In this document: positions 25,207 to 44,918 of the stretch, in pieces
How the letters are laid out: every line of letters begins with the position of its first letter
Numbering within the stretch: position 1 is the stretch's first letter
NCBI RefSeq assembly: GCF_002965065.1
Contig: NZ_PTRE01000020.1
Span: forward strand, 1-54,900
Direction: 5' to 3'
Origin: Escherichia sp. MOD1-EC7003
Lineage (GTDB): Bacteria > Pseudomonadota > Gammaproteobacteria > Enterobacterales > Enterobacteriaceae
Length of the DNA: 54,900 nucleotides
The notes under the pieces: generated by a model
The model's database searches: none
The model's input: only the letters and a program-made list of their open reading frames with translations
Told to the model about the DNA's origin: nothing
Made by a program: the position numbers and the translations under genes

Positions 25207-26577
25207 ATGTTGAATAATGCTATGAGCGTAGTGATCCTTGCCGCAGGCAAAGGCACGCGCATGTATTCCGATCTTCCGAAAGTGCTGCATACCCTTGCCG
25301 GGAAAGCGATGGTTCAGCATGTCATTGATGCTGCGAATGAATTAGGCGCAGCGCACGTTCACCTGGTGTATGGTCACGGCGGCGATCTGCTAAAACAGAC
25401 GCTGAAAGACGACAACCTGAACTGGGTGCTTCAGGCAGAGCAGCTGGGTACGGGTCATGCGATGCAGCAGGCTGCACCTTTCTTTGCCGATGATGAAGAC
25501 ATTTTAATGCTCTACGGCGACGTGCCGCTGATCTCTGTCGAAACACTCCAGCGCCTGCGTGATGCTAAACCGCAGGGGGGCATTGGTCTGCTGACGGTGA
25601 AACTGGATGACCCAACCGGTTATGGACGTATTACTCGTGAAAACGGCAAAGTTACCGGCATTGTTGAGCATAAAGATGCCACCGACGAGCAGCGTCAGAT
25701 TCAGGAAATCAACACCGGCATTCTGATCGCCAACGGCGCAGATATGAAACGCTGGCTGGCTAAACTGACCAACAATAATGCGCAGGGCGAATACTACATC
25801 ACCGACATTATTGCACTGGCGTATCAGGAAGGGCGTGAAATTGTCGCCGTTCATCCGCAACGTTTAAGCGAAGTAGAAGGCGTGAATAACCGCCTGCAAC
25901 TCTCGCGTCTGGAGCGCGTTTACCAGTCCGAACAGGCTGAAAAACTGCTGTTAGCGGGCGTTATGCTGCGCGATCCGGCGCGTTTTGATCTGCGCGGTAC
26001 TCTGATTCACGGGCGCGATGTTGAAATTGATACTAACGTTATCATCGAGGGTGATGTCACTCTTGGTCATCGCGTGAAAATCGGTACCGGTTGCGTGATT
26101 AAAAACAGCGTGATTGGCGATGATTGCGAAATCAGTCCGTATACCGTCGTGGAAGACGCAAATCTGGCGGCGGCCTGTACCATTGGCCCGTTTGCCCGTC
26201 TGCGTCCTGGTGCTGAGTTGCTGGAAGGTGCACACGTCGGTAACTTCGTTGAGATGAAAAAAGCGCGTCTGGGTAAAGGCTCGAAAGCCGGTCATCTGAC
26301 TTACCTGGGCGATGCGGAAATTGGCGATAACGTTAACATCGGCGCAGGAACCATTACCTGCAACTACGATGGTGCGAATAAATTTAAGACCATTATCGGC
26401 GACGATGTGTTTGTTGGTTCCGACACTCAGCTGGTGGCCCCGGTAACAGTAGGCAAAGGCGCAACCATTGCTGCGGGTACAACTGTGACGCGTAACGTCG
26501 GCGAAAACGCCCTGGCGATCAGCCGTGTGCCGCAGACTCAAAAAGAAGGCTGGCGTCGTCCGGTAAAGAAAAAGTAA
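25207..26577 (+). CDS. glmU: Bifunctional GlcNAc-1-P uridyltransferase / GlcN-1-P acetyltransferase GlmU
   Basis: A 456-residue enzyme making UDP-GlcNAc in two steps. The N-terminal pyrophosphorylase domain has [18 protein letters not shown] (residues 11-28) and YGDVPL; the C-terminal half (about 250-456) is a left-handed beta helix of hexapeptide repeats with acetyltransferase residues in [25 protein letters not shown]. It forms an operon with glmS; the intergenic RNA is processed by RNase E at the glmU stop in K-12. Confidence 0.98.
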   Translation: MLNNAMSVVILAAGKGTRMYSDLPKVLHTLAGKAMVQHVIDAANELGAAHVHLVYGHGGDLLKQTLKDDNLNWVLQAEQLGTGHAMQQAAPFFADDEDILMLYGDVPLISVETLQRLRDAKPQGGIGLLTVKLDDPTGYGRITRENGKVTGIVEHKDATDEQRQIQEINTGILIANGADMKRWLAKLTNNNAQGEYYITDIIALAYQEGREIVAVHPQRLSEVEGVNNRLQLSRLERVYQSEQAEKLLLAGVMLRDPARFDLRGTLIHGRDVEIDTNVIIEGDVTLGHRVKIGTGCVIKNSVIGDDCEISPYTVVEDANLAAACTIGPFARLRPGAELLEGAHVGNFVEMKKARLGKGSKAGHLTYLGDAEIGDNVNIGAGTITCNYDGANKFKTIIGDDVFVGSDTQLVAPVTVGKGATIAAGTTVTRNVGENALAISRVPQTQKEGWRRPVKKK

Positions 26578-26738
26578 TTCTGGCTGGATAATCCGGTCAT
26601 ATGGGATGAGGAGATAACATAGTCTCCCGCCCACAAGCAGTAACTATAAAAATAACCCCACTCTCTACAAGGCTCGGGGCGCCCGAAAAAACGGGCATAC
26701 AGGTTGACCGACAACGATATCAATCGGAATCAAAAACT
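26578..26738 (+). promoter_or_regulatory. glmU-glmS intercistronic leader (GlmZ target region)
   Basis: The 161-base leader before glmS contains a GC-rich pairing segment (CTCGGGGCGCCCGAAAAAACGGGC) that can hide the weak glmS ribosome-binding site. In E. coli the small RNA GlmZ base-pairs in this leader and opens it. The hairpin is seen; regulation is taken from E. coli knowledge. Confidence 0.55.
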
Positions 26739-28568
26739 ATGTGTGGAATTGTTGGCGCGATCGCGCAACGTGATGTAGCAGAAATCCTTCTTGAAGGTTT
26801 ACGTCGTCTGGAATACCGCGGATATGACTCTGCGGGTCTGGCCGTTGTTGATGCAGAAGGTCATATGACCCGCCTGCGTCGCCTCGGTAAAGTCCAGATG
26901 CTGGCTCAGGCAGCGGAAGAACATCCTCTGCATGGCGGCACCGGTATTGCTCACACTCGCTGGGCAACCCACGGTGAACCTTCAGAAGCTAACGCGCATC
27001 CACATGTTTCTGAACACATTGTGGTGGTGCATAACGGCATCATCGAAAACCATGAACCGCTGCGCGAAGAGTTAAAAGCGCGTGGCTATACCTTCGTTTC
27101 TGAAACCGACACCGAAGTGATTGCACATCTGGTGAACTGGGAGCTGAAACAGGGCGGCACCCTGCGTGAGGCTGTTCTGCGTGCTATCCCACAGCTGCGT
27201 GGTGCGTACGGTACAGTGATCATGGACTCCCGCCACCCGGATACCTTGCTGGCGGCACGTTCTGGTAGCCCGCTGGTGATTGGCCTGGGTATGGGCGAAA
27301 ACTTTATCGCTTCTGACCAGCTGGCGCTGTTGCCAGTGACTCGTCGCTTTATCTTCCTTGAAGAGGGCGATATTGCGGAAATCACCCGCCGCTCGGTAAA
27401 CATCTTCGATAAAACTGGCGCGGAAGTAAAACGTCAGGATATCGAATCCAATCTGCAATATGACGCGGGCGATAAAGGTATTTACCGCCACTACATGCAG
27501 AAAGAGATCTACGAACAACCAAACGCGATCAAAAACACCCTTACCGGGCGCATCAGCCACGGTCAGGTAGATTTGAGCGAGCTGGGACCGAACGCTGACG
27601 AATTGCTGTCGAAGGTTGAGCATATTCAGATCCTCGCCTGTGGTACTTCTTATAACTCCGGTATGGTTTCCCGCTACTGGTTTGAATCGCTGGCAGGTAT
27701 TCCGTGCGACGTTGAAATCGCCTCTGAATTCCGCTATCGCAAATCTGCCGTGCGCCGTAACAGCCTGATGATCACCTTGTCACAGTCTGGCGAAACCGCG
27801 GATACCCTGGCGGGCCTGCGTCTGTCGAAAGAGCTGGGTTACCTTGGTTCGCTGGCAATCTGTAACGTACCTGGCTCTTCGCTGGTGCGTGAATCCGATC
27901 TGGCGCTGATGACCAACGCCGGGACGGAAATTGGCGTGGCGTCCACTAAAGCATTCACCACCCAGTTAACTGTGCTGTTGATGCTGGTGGCGAAGCTGTC
28001 TCGCCTGAAAGGTCTGGATGCCTCCATTGAACATGACATCGTGCATGGTCTGCAGGCGTTGCCGAGCCGTATTGAGCAGATGCTGTCTCAGGACAAACGC
28101 ATTGAAGCTCTGGCCGAAGATTTCTCTGACAAACATCACGCGCTGTTCCTGGGGCGTGGCGATCAGTACCCAATCGCGCTGGAAGGCGCATTGAAGCTGA
28201 AAGAGATCTCTTACATTCACGCTGAAGCCTACGCTGCGGGCGAACTGAAACACGGCCCGCTGGCGCTGATTGATGCCGATATGCCGGTTATCGTCGTTGC
28301 GCCGAACAACGAACTATTGGAAAAACTGAAATCCAACATTGAAGAAGTTCGCGCGCGTGGCGGTCAATTGTACGTCTTCGCCGATCAGGATGCTGGTTTT
28401 GTGGGGAGCGATAACATGCACATCATCGAGATGCCGCATGTGGAAGAGGTTATTGCACCGATCTTCTACACCGTTCCGCTGCAACTGCTGGCTTACCACG
28501 TCGCGCTTATCAAAGGCACTGACGTTGACCAGCCGCGTAACTTGGCAAAATCGGTTACGGTTGAGTAA
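26739..28568 (+). CDS. glmS: Glutamine--fructose-6-phosphate aminotransferase GlmS
   Basis: A 609-residue enzyme making glucosamine-6-phosphate from fructose-6-phosphate and glutamine. The N-terminal Ntn glutaminase starts MCGIVGA, the Cys becoming the nucleophile after Met removal; two SIS sugar isomerase domains follow ([39 protein letters not shown]) and the C-terminus is [15 protein letters not shown]. Its 3' end is the Tn7 recognition sequence. Confidence 0.98.
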   Translation: MCGIVGAIAQRDVAEILLEGLRRLEYRGYDSAGLAVVDAEGHMTRLRRLGKVQMLAQAAEEHPLHGGTGIAHTRWATHGEPSEANAHPHVSEHIVVVHNGIIENHEPLREELKARGYTFVSETDTEVIAHLVNWELKQGGTLREAVLRAIPQLRGAYGTVIMDSRHPDTLLAARSGSPLVIGLGMGENFIASDQLALLPVTRRFIFLEEGDIAEITRRSVNIFDKTGAEVKRQDIESNLQYDAGDKGIYRHYMQKEIYEQPNAIKNTLTGRISHGQVDLSELGPNADELLSKVEHIQILACGTSYNSGMVSRYWFESLAGIPCDVEIASEFRYRKSAVRRNSLMITLSQSGETADTLAGLRLSKELGYLGSLAICNVPGSSLVRESDLALMTNAGTEIGVASTKAFTTQLTVLLMLVAKLSRLKGLDASIEHDIVHGLQALPSRIEQMLSQDKRIEALAEDFSDKHHALFLGRGDQYPIALEGALKLKEISYIHAEAYAAGELKHGPLALIDADMPVIVVAPNNELLEKLKSNIEEVRARGGQLYVFADQDAGFVGSDNMHIIEMPHVEEVIAPIFYTVPLQLLAYHVALIKGTDVDQPRNLAKSVTVE

Positions 28569-28601
28569 TACACACCTGCCCTGCTTTCGCAGGGCATTTT
28601 T
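28533..28601 (+). other. attTn7 site (unoccupied) and glmS terminator
   Basis: The last ~36 bases of glmS are the sequence recognised by TnsD of Tn7, which inserts about 25 bases past the stop. Here that point lies in the terminator hairpin GCCCTGC-TTTC-GCAGGGC (28578-28595) followed by ATTTTT. No transposon end is present: pstS follows at the normal distance, so the site is empty. Confidence 0.8.
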
Positions 28602-28732
28602 CTATCTCCTCATTCACCGTCTCATCTTCAGCTATTTTTAAACTGTCACAGAAAGAAAATGTTTCTGCCTGGCTATTGTCACTTTCACTTCTAACATATT
28701 GATTTTTCAACAAGCGAAAAGAGTTTTCTTTC

Positions 28733-28772
28733 GTGTCATAAAACTGTCATAAACCTTACATATAACTGTCAC
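28733..28772 (+). promoter_or_regulatory. Two Pho boxes of the pstS promoter
   Basis: Two 18-base PhoB sites spaced 22 bases apart: GTGTCATAAAACTGTCAT (28733-28750) and CTTACATATAACTGTCAC (28755-28772), against the consensus CTGTCATA-A-A-CTGTCAY. A TATTTT -10 lies about ten bases downstream, with no good -35, as expected of a PhoB-dependent promoter. Confidence 0.88.
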
Positions 28773-28820
28773 CTGTTTGTCCTATTTTGCTTCTCGTAGC
28801 CAACAAACAATGCTTTATGA

Positions 28821-29879
<1,059 letters not shown>

Positions 29880-29899
29880 TAGAATATCTTTGACGAATT

Positions 29900-29984
29900 G
29901 GCGGATGGCGCTACGCTTATCCGCCCTATGGTTTCTACCGTAGGTCCTGAGTGTAGGCCGGATAAGCGCAGCGCCATCCGGCAT
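29900..29984. repeat. REP pair (BIME) between pstS and pstC
   Basis: Two inverted REP units: GGCGGATGGCGCTACGCTTA-type at 29900-29928, and its mate at 29954-29983 ending CGCCATCCGGCA. Such elements stabilise upstream mRNA and attenuate downstream genes, fitting the need for more PstS than PstCAB. Confidence 0.88.
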
Positions 29985-30020
29985 GGGCAACTTAGTAAAT
30001 GCGTTTAACTTAAAGAGTGA

Positions 30021-31873
<1,853 letters not shown>

Positions 31874-31878
31874 CACTT

Positions 31879-32780
<902 letters not shown>

Positions 32781-32794
32781 TTCAGGAGTGCGTT

Positions 32795-33520
32795 ATGGAC
32801 AGTCTCAATCTTAATAAACATATTTCCGGCCAGTTCAACGCTGAACTGGAAAGCATCCGCACGCAGGTGATGACCATGGGCGGCATGGTGGAGCAGCAGC
32901 TAACTGATGCTATAACTGCGATGCACAACCAGGACAGCGATCTGGCGAAGCGGGTGATCGAAGGCGATAAGAACGTCAATATGATGGAAGTGGCGATCGA
33001 TGAAGCCTGCGTGCGCATTATCGCCAAACGTCAGCCGACGGCGAGCGACCTGCGTCTGGTGATGGTGATCAGCAAAACCATTGCCGAGCTGGAACGTATT
33101 GGCGATGTGGCAGACAAAATCTGTCGTACTGCGCTGGAGAAATTCTCCCAGCAGCATCAACCGTTGCTGGTGAGTCTGGAGTCACTGGGCCGTCACACCA
33201 TCCAGATGCTGCACGACGTGTTGGACGCGTTCGCGCGTATGGATATTGACGAAGCGGTGCGTATTTATCGGGAAGATAAAAAAGTTGATCAGGAGTACGA
33301 AGGCATTGTACGCCAACTGATGACGTACATGATGGAAGATTCGCGCACCATTCCTAGCGTCCTCACCGCGCTGTTCTGCGCACGTTCTATCGAGCGTATC
33401 GGCGACCGCTGCCAGAATATTTGTGAGTTTATCTTCTACTACGTGAAAGGTCAGGATTTCCGTCACGTCGGTGGTGATGAACTGGATAAATTATTGGCGG
33501 GGAAAGATAGCGATAAATAA
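32795..33520 (+). CDS. phoU: Phosphate signalling regulator PhoU
   Basis: A 241-residue protein of two similar three-helix bundles (about 15-110 and 120-225), each with a metal-binding E/DxxxD pattern ([29 protein letters not shown]). It links PstSCAB to the PhoR kinase and limits Pho signalling when phosphate is sufficient. The ATG at 32795 follows CAGGAG by 7 bases; the upstream in-frame ATG at 32777 overlaps the pstB end and is less likely. Confidence 0.97.
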   Translation: MDSLNLNKHISGQFNAELESIRTQVMTMGGMVEQQLTDAITAMHNQDSDLAKRVIEGDKNVNMMEVAIDEACVRIIAKRQPTASDLRLVMVISKTIAELERIGDVADKICRTALEKFSQQHQPLLVSLESLGRHTIQMLHDVLDAFARMDIDEAVRIYREDKKVDQEYEGIVRQLMTYMMEDSRTIPSVLTALFCARSIERIGDRCQNICEFIFYYVKGQDFRHVGGDELDKLLAGKDSDK

Positions 33521-33527
33521 TTCATCA

Positions 33528-33562
33528 AATGAATCCCAATAACTTAATTATTGGGATTCATT
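33528..33562. terminator. phoU terminator / perfect inverted repeat
   Basis: A perfect 15-bp stem, AATGAATCCCAATAA and its complement, around a 5-base loop (CTTAA), seven bases after the phoU stop. It has no long T-run on the plus strand but is AT-rich on both sides, so it may end both phoU mRNA and stray antisense transcription. It also lies at the upstream edge of the bgl silencer region. Confidence 0.7.
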
Positions 33563-33700
33563 ATATATAACTTTATAAATTCCTAAAAGTTACATAAAGT
33601 TAATAACTGCGAGCATGGTCATACTTTTATAAATAGCGCATTGCTATTTTCTCTGCACGCAACTAAATTAATTTTCGAAATCGGATGTTTGTTATAAAAA
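33563..33700 (+). promoter_or_regulatory. bgl promoter region with CRP site; AT-rich silencer
   Basis: A CRP-like site TGCGA-GCATGG-TCATA (33608-33623) matches the weak CRP site known for the E. coli bgl promoter. The DNA around it is strongly AT-rich, the H-NS-bound silencer in K-12. No insertion sequence disrupts it, so the operon is expected to be in its silent wild-type state. Confidence 0.65.
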
Positions 33701-33716
33701 CCATTAATAAATGACT

Positions 33717-34645
<929 letters not shown>

Positions 34646-34646
34646 C

Positions 34647-38070
<3,424 letters not shown>

Positions 38071-38138
38071 AGCACCTTAATTATCATCGCATTCAGAACA
38101 GTCTGGATGCGATGTGTTAATTCTTTCTTTGCACCATG

Positions 38139-40961
<2,823 letters not shown>

Positions 40962-40966
40962 GATAA

Positions 40967-41692
<726 letters not shown>

Positions 41693-41695
41693 AAC

Positions 41696-42383
<688 letters not shown>

Positions 42384-42466
42384 TTAGCGTAAAGAGTCTG
42401 TTTCAGGACATTAAATACCTAAATCCTGGTAGACGCGTGATGAATTACCCGACGTGAAACAGACAT
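42384..42466 (-). pseudogene. cbrB: cbrB remnant (inner-membrane protein), internally deleted
   Basis: Reading from 42466 on the minus strand, ATG opens MSVSRRVIHH, the exact start of CbrB, and GGGAG sits in the right place before it. The frame then joins sequence that in a shifted frame still codes for the C-terminal LPGL...CPETDSL and the stop at 42384. About 385 of 468 bases are missing. The junction lies in TCATCACG, which could occur in both the start (IHH) and end (IIT) of the ancestral gene. Only a 15-residue peptide could be made. Confidence 0.85.
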
Positions 42467-42513
42467 ATCAAACTCCCTTTACTTACCTTTGCGTGCCAAT
42501 TTAAGTGGAGTAA

Positions 42514-42529
42514 GTGAAGGGAGTGTGAA
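42514..42529 (-). promoter_or_regulatory. CreB-binding tag (cre tag)
   Basis: On the minus strand TTCAC-ACTCCC-TTCAC is a perfect match to the known CreB tag TTCAC-N6-TTCAC, 48 bases before the cbrB start and just after the yieH stop. It should place cbrC under the CreBC two-component system even though cbrB is lost. Confidence 0.85.
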
Positions 42530-42532
42530 TAA

Positions 42533-43198
42533 CTATGCCGTAATATCCCAACCACGCGCCTTCCACAGTTCCGGTAATTGCGAAAGATGGGTAAAGGTGG
42601 TGACTTTCGGGTGAACGATCGGTTTATTGTGCGGGTCCGCGCAGAAGTAAAACACTTCCATTCCGGCATCTATCCCTGACTGCGCCCCGGCGCTGGAGTC
42701 ATCGACCAGAATGCAGTTTTCAACGTTCACATTCATCGCTTTTGCCGCATGGAACATTAACGCCGGGTCGGGCTTCCAACGCTGAATGTCGTAACCGCTG
42801 AACAGTTTTTCCGGGAAGTAGTGCAGCATATTCAGCTTACCCAGCGAATGCTGCATTTTGTTCACCGGGCCATTAGAGACAACGCACATCGGCACCTTAA
42901 CGCTTGCCAGCAATTCCTTTGCTCCTGCGATAACCTCAAGTTCGGTATCAAACAGACGCGCCACTTCTGCGCGGTAAATGTGCTCGGCATCGGCCTGGAC
43001 CATCGTCACGCCTTGTTCTTTACTGATGATATCGATGATTTCGTAGAGTTTTACGCCTTTAAAACGGGTAAAAATCTCTTCAAGGTCAACGTGAATGCCA
43101 AATTCCCGGAACATCGTGACATAGGCGCGAGAGCAAATGACCTCGCTATCGACCAGCGTACCGTCGCAGTCGAAAAATACCGCTTCTATCTGGGACAT
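42533..43198 (-). CDS. yieH: HAD-family phosphatase YieH (6-phosphogluconate phosphatase)
   Basis: A 221-residue haloacid-dehalogenase phosphatase. Motif I is FFDCDGTLVDSE (residues 8-19, nucleophile Asp10), motif II VVSNGP, motif III around KPDPALMFHAA and motif IV LVDDSSAG; a helical cap lies between motifs I and II. In E. coli it dephosphorylates 6-phosphogluconate in vitro. It diverges from adeP. Confidence 0.95.
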   Translation of the reverse strand: MSQIEAVFFDCDGTLVDSEVICSRAYVTMFREFGIHVDLEEIFTRFKGVKLYEIIDIISKEQGVTMVQADAEHIYRAEVARLFDTELEVIAGAKELLASVKVPMCVVSNGPVNKMQHSLGKLNMLHYFPEKLFSGYDIQRWKPDPALMFHAAKAMNVNVENCILVDDSSAGAQSGIDAGMEVFYFCADPHNKPIVHPKVTTFTHLSQLPELWKARGWDITA

Positions 43199-43215
43199 GT
43201 CTTTCCTTTATCGTT

Positions 43216-43231
43216 AGTTTAACGTTTTCGT
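43216..43231. promoter_or_regulatory. Candidate PurR box between yieH and adeP
   Basis: AGTTTAACGTTTTCGT matches 11 of 16 positions of the PurR consensus ACGCAAACGTTTGCGT, including the central AACGTTT. Its place before an adenine permease makes PurR control plausible, but the left half is weak. Confidence 0.35.
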
Positions 43232-43364
43232 TATGCCAATTCGTATGACGCAATCGTTGCCGTATAAGCAAATGCAATGAAAAAAAGTTATCTTCAGCCG
43301 TCCATATTGTCTCATTTTGGTATACGATAGCGACGAATTTTCCCTCCTTGTTCGGAAATAGATA

Positions 43365-44702
43365 ATGAGTCAACAACATACACCCCAGGCTTCTGGCCAG
43401 GGGATGCTGGAACGCGTGTTTAAACTGCGCGAACATGGCACGACGGCACGGACCGAAGTGATCGCCGGTTTTACCACCTTCCTGACGATGGTTTACATCG
43501 TTTTTGTTAACCCGCAAATTCTTGGTGTTGCTGGCATGGACACCAGCGCCGTCTTCGTGACCACCTGTCTGATTGCCGCATTTGGCAGTATTCTGATGGG
43601 ACTGTTTGCTAATCTTCCTGTTGCGCTGGCACCGGCGATGGGGCTGAACGCATTCTTCGCTTTTGTCGTTGTACAGGCGATGGGCTTACCGTGGCAGGTC
43701 GGAATGGGCGCAATCTTCTGGGGCGCGATTGGTCTGCTGTTACTGACGATTTTCCGCGTTCGCTACTGGATGATTGCCAACATTCCGGTGAGCCTGCGTG
43801 TGGGCATTACCAGCGGTATTGGTCTGTTCATTGGCATGATGGGGCTGAAAAACGCGGGAGTGATTGTTGCGAATCCAGAAACCCTGGTAAGCATCGGTAA
43901 TCTGACTTCTCACAGCGTGCTGCTGGGGATCCTCGGCTTCTTCATCATTGCCATTCTGGCTTCGCGCAACATTCACGCGGCGGTGCTGGTTTCTATTGTT
44001 GTGACGACGCTGCTGGGCTGGATGCTGGGGGATGTGCACTACAACGGCATCGTTTCTGCGCCGCCGAGCGTAATGACAGTCGTGGGTCATGTAGATTTAG
44101 CCGGGTCGTTTAACCTCGGGCTGGCAGGGGTGATTTTCTCTTTCATGCTGGTTAATCTGTTTGACTCCTCCGGTACGCTGATTGGCGTGACCGATAAAGC
44201 CGGTCTGGCAGATGAGAAAGGTAAATTCCCGCGCATGAAGCAGGCGCTGTATGTCGACAGTATCTCTTCCGTGACCGGTTCGTTTATCGGTACTTCTTCT
44301 GTTACGGCGTATATTGAGTCCTCTTCCGGCGTTTCCGTTGGTGGTCGTACCGGTCTGACGGCAGTCGTTGTCGGTCTGCTGTTCCTGCTGGTTATCTTCC
44401 TGTCGCCGCTGGCGGGAATGGTGCCTGGCTACGCTGCAGCAGGTGCGTTGATCTACGTTGGTGTGCTGATGACCTCAAGCCTGTCACGCGTGAACTGGCA
44501 GGATCTTACTGAATCCGTTCCGGCGTTTATTACCGCTGTGATGATGCCGTTCAGCTTCTCGATTACCGAAGGTATCGCGCTGGGCTTTATCTCTTATTGC
44601 GTGATGAAAATCGGTACCGGACGTTTGCGCGACCTTAGCCCGTGCGTAATCATCGTTGCGCTGCTGTTTATCCTGAAGATTGTCTTTATCGACGCACATT
44701 AA
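43365..44702 (+). CDS. adeP: High-affinity adenine permease AdeP (PurP/YieG)
   Basis: A 445-residue inner-membrane purine/H+ symporter of the NCS2/AzgA-like group, with about twelve membrane segments starting TEVIAGFTTFLTMVYIVFVNPQIL. The signatures PAMGLNAFFAFVVV, NLFDSSGTLIGVTDKAGL and SVTAYIESSSGVSVGGRTGLTA are conserved in adenine/hypoxanthine permeases. In K-12 chrR lies next; here 7.4 kb of other DNA comes between. Confidence 0.96.
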   Translation: MSQQHTPQASGQGMLERVFKLREHGTTARTEVIAGFTTFLTMVYIVFVNPQILGVAGMDTSAVFVTTCLIAAFGSILMGLFANLPVALAPAMGLNAFFAFVVVQAMGLPWQVGMGAIFWGAIGLLLLTIFRVRYWMIANIPVSLRVGITSGIGLFIGMMGLKNAGVIVANPETLVSIGNLTSHSVLLGILGFFIIAILASRNIHAAVLVSIVVTTLLGWMLGDVHYNGIVSAPPSVMTVVGHVDLAGSFNLGLAGVIFSFMLVNLFDSSGTLIGVTDKAGLADEKGKFPRMKQALYVDSISSVTGSFIGTSSVTAYIESSSGVSVGGRTGLTAVVVGLLFLLVIFLSPLAGMVPGYAAAGALIYVGVLMTSSLSRVNWQDLTESVPAFITAVMMPFSFSITEGIALGFISYCVMKIGTGRLRDLSPCVIIVALLFILKIVFIDAH

Positions 44703-44709
44703 TGCGTTT

Positions 44710-44739
44710 CTCTTCAGCCTCGCTTTCGGGGCTGAAGAG
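44710..44739 (+). terminator. Hairpin after adeP
   Basis: CTCTTCAGCC pairs perfectly with GGCTGAAGAG around a 10-base loop that itself can pair partly. It starts 8 bases after the adeP stop; there is no T-run. It marks the left edge of the accessory block. Confidence 0.6.
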
Positions 44740-44811
44740 CGAGTGCTTCCCACCGCCTGTATTTTAATAATTGAAATTTTTGTTAATAAAATGAAATGCA
44801 TCCTGTCGCTA

Positions 44812-44833
44812 TTTTTTTGATATATCAAAAAAA
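44812..44833. promoter_or_regulatory. Perfect 22-bp palindrome upstream of the accessory operon
   Basis: T7-GATATATC-A7 is a perfect 22-bp palindrome about 85 bases before the start of the lyase-like gene. It contains TTGAT and ATCAA, the FNR half-sites, but only 2 bases apart instead of 4. It could be a regulator site or, with its T7 arm, a weak bidirectional terminator. Confidence 0.5.
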
Positions 44834-44879
44834 GCTAAGGGAAATGCCGGAGATATTTCAATTTATATCTACTCCTTTT

Positions 44880-44902
44880 GGGTTACTGTTTTTGGGTCAC
44901 TG
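44880..44902 (+). repeat. Short direct repeat before the lyase-like gene
   Basis: GGGTTACTG (44880-44888) and GGGTCACTG (44894-44902) repeat at a 14-base step just before the AAAAAGGAG ribosome-binding site. They could be tandem binding sites for an activator or chance. Confidence 0.35.
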
Positions 44903-44918
44903 AAAAAGGAGTTTTGAA

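Noticed and set aside
29900..29984. A CRISPR array or small RNA gene between pstS and pstC.
   Set aside because: The repeats are two inverted REP units, not regularly spaced direct repeats with spacers.
44815..44830. FNR site in the palindrome before the lyase-like gene.
   Set aside because: TTGAT and ATCAA are separated by 2 bases, while FNR needs 4, so the match fails on geometry; kept only as an unexplained palindrome.
44740..44918. Sigma-54 promoter for the accessory operon, suggested by the NtrC-like regulator.
   Set aside because: No GG-N10-GC element with a TGGCAC/TTGCA fit was found, and the regulator lacks GAFTGA.
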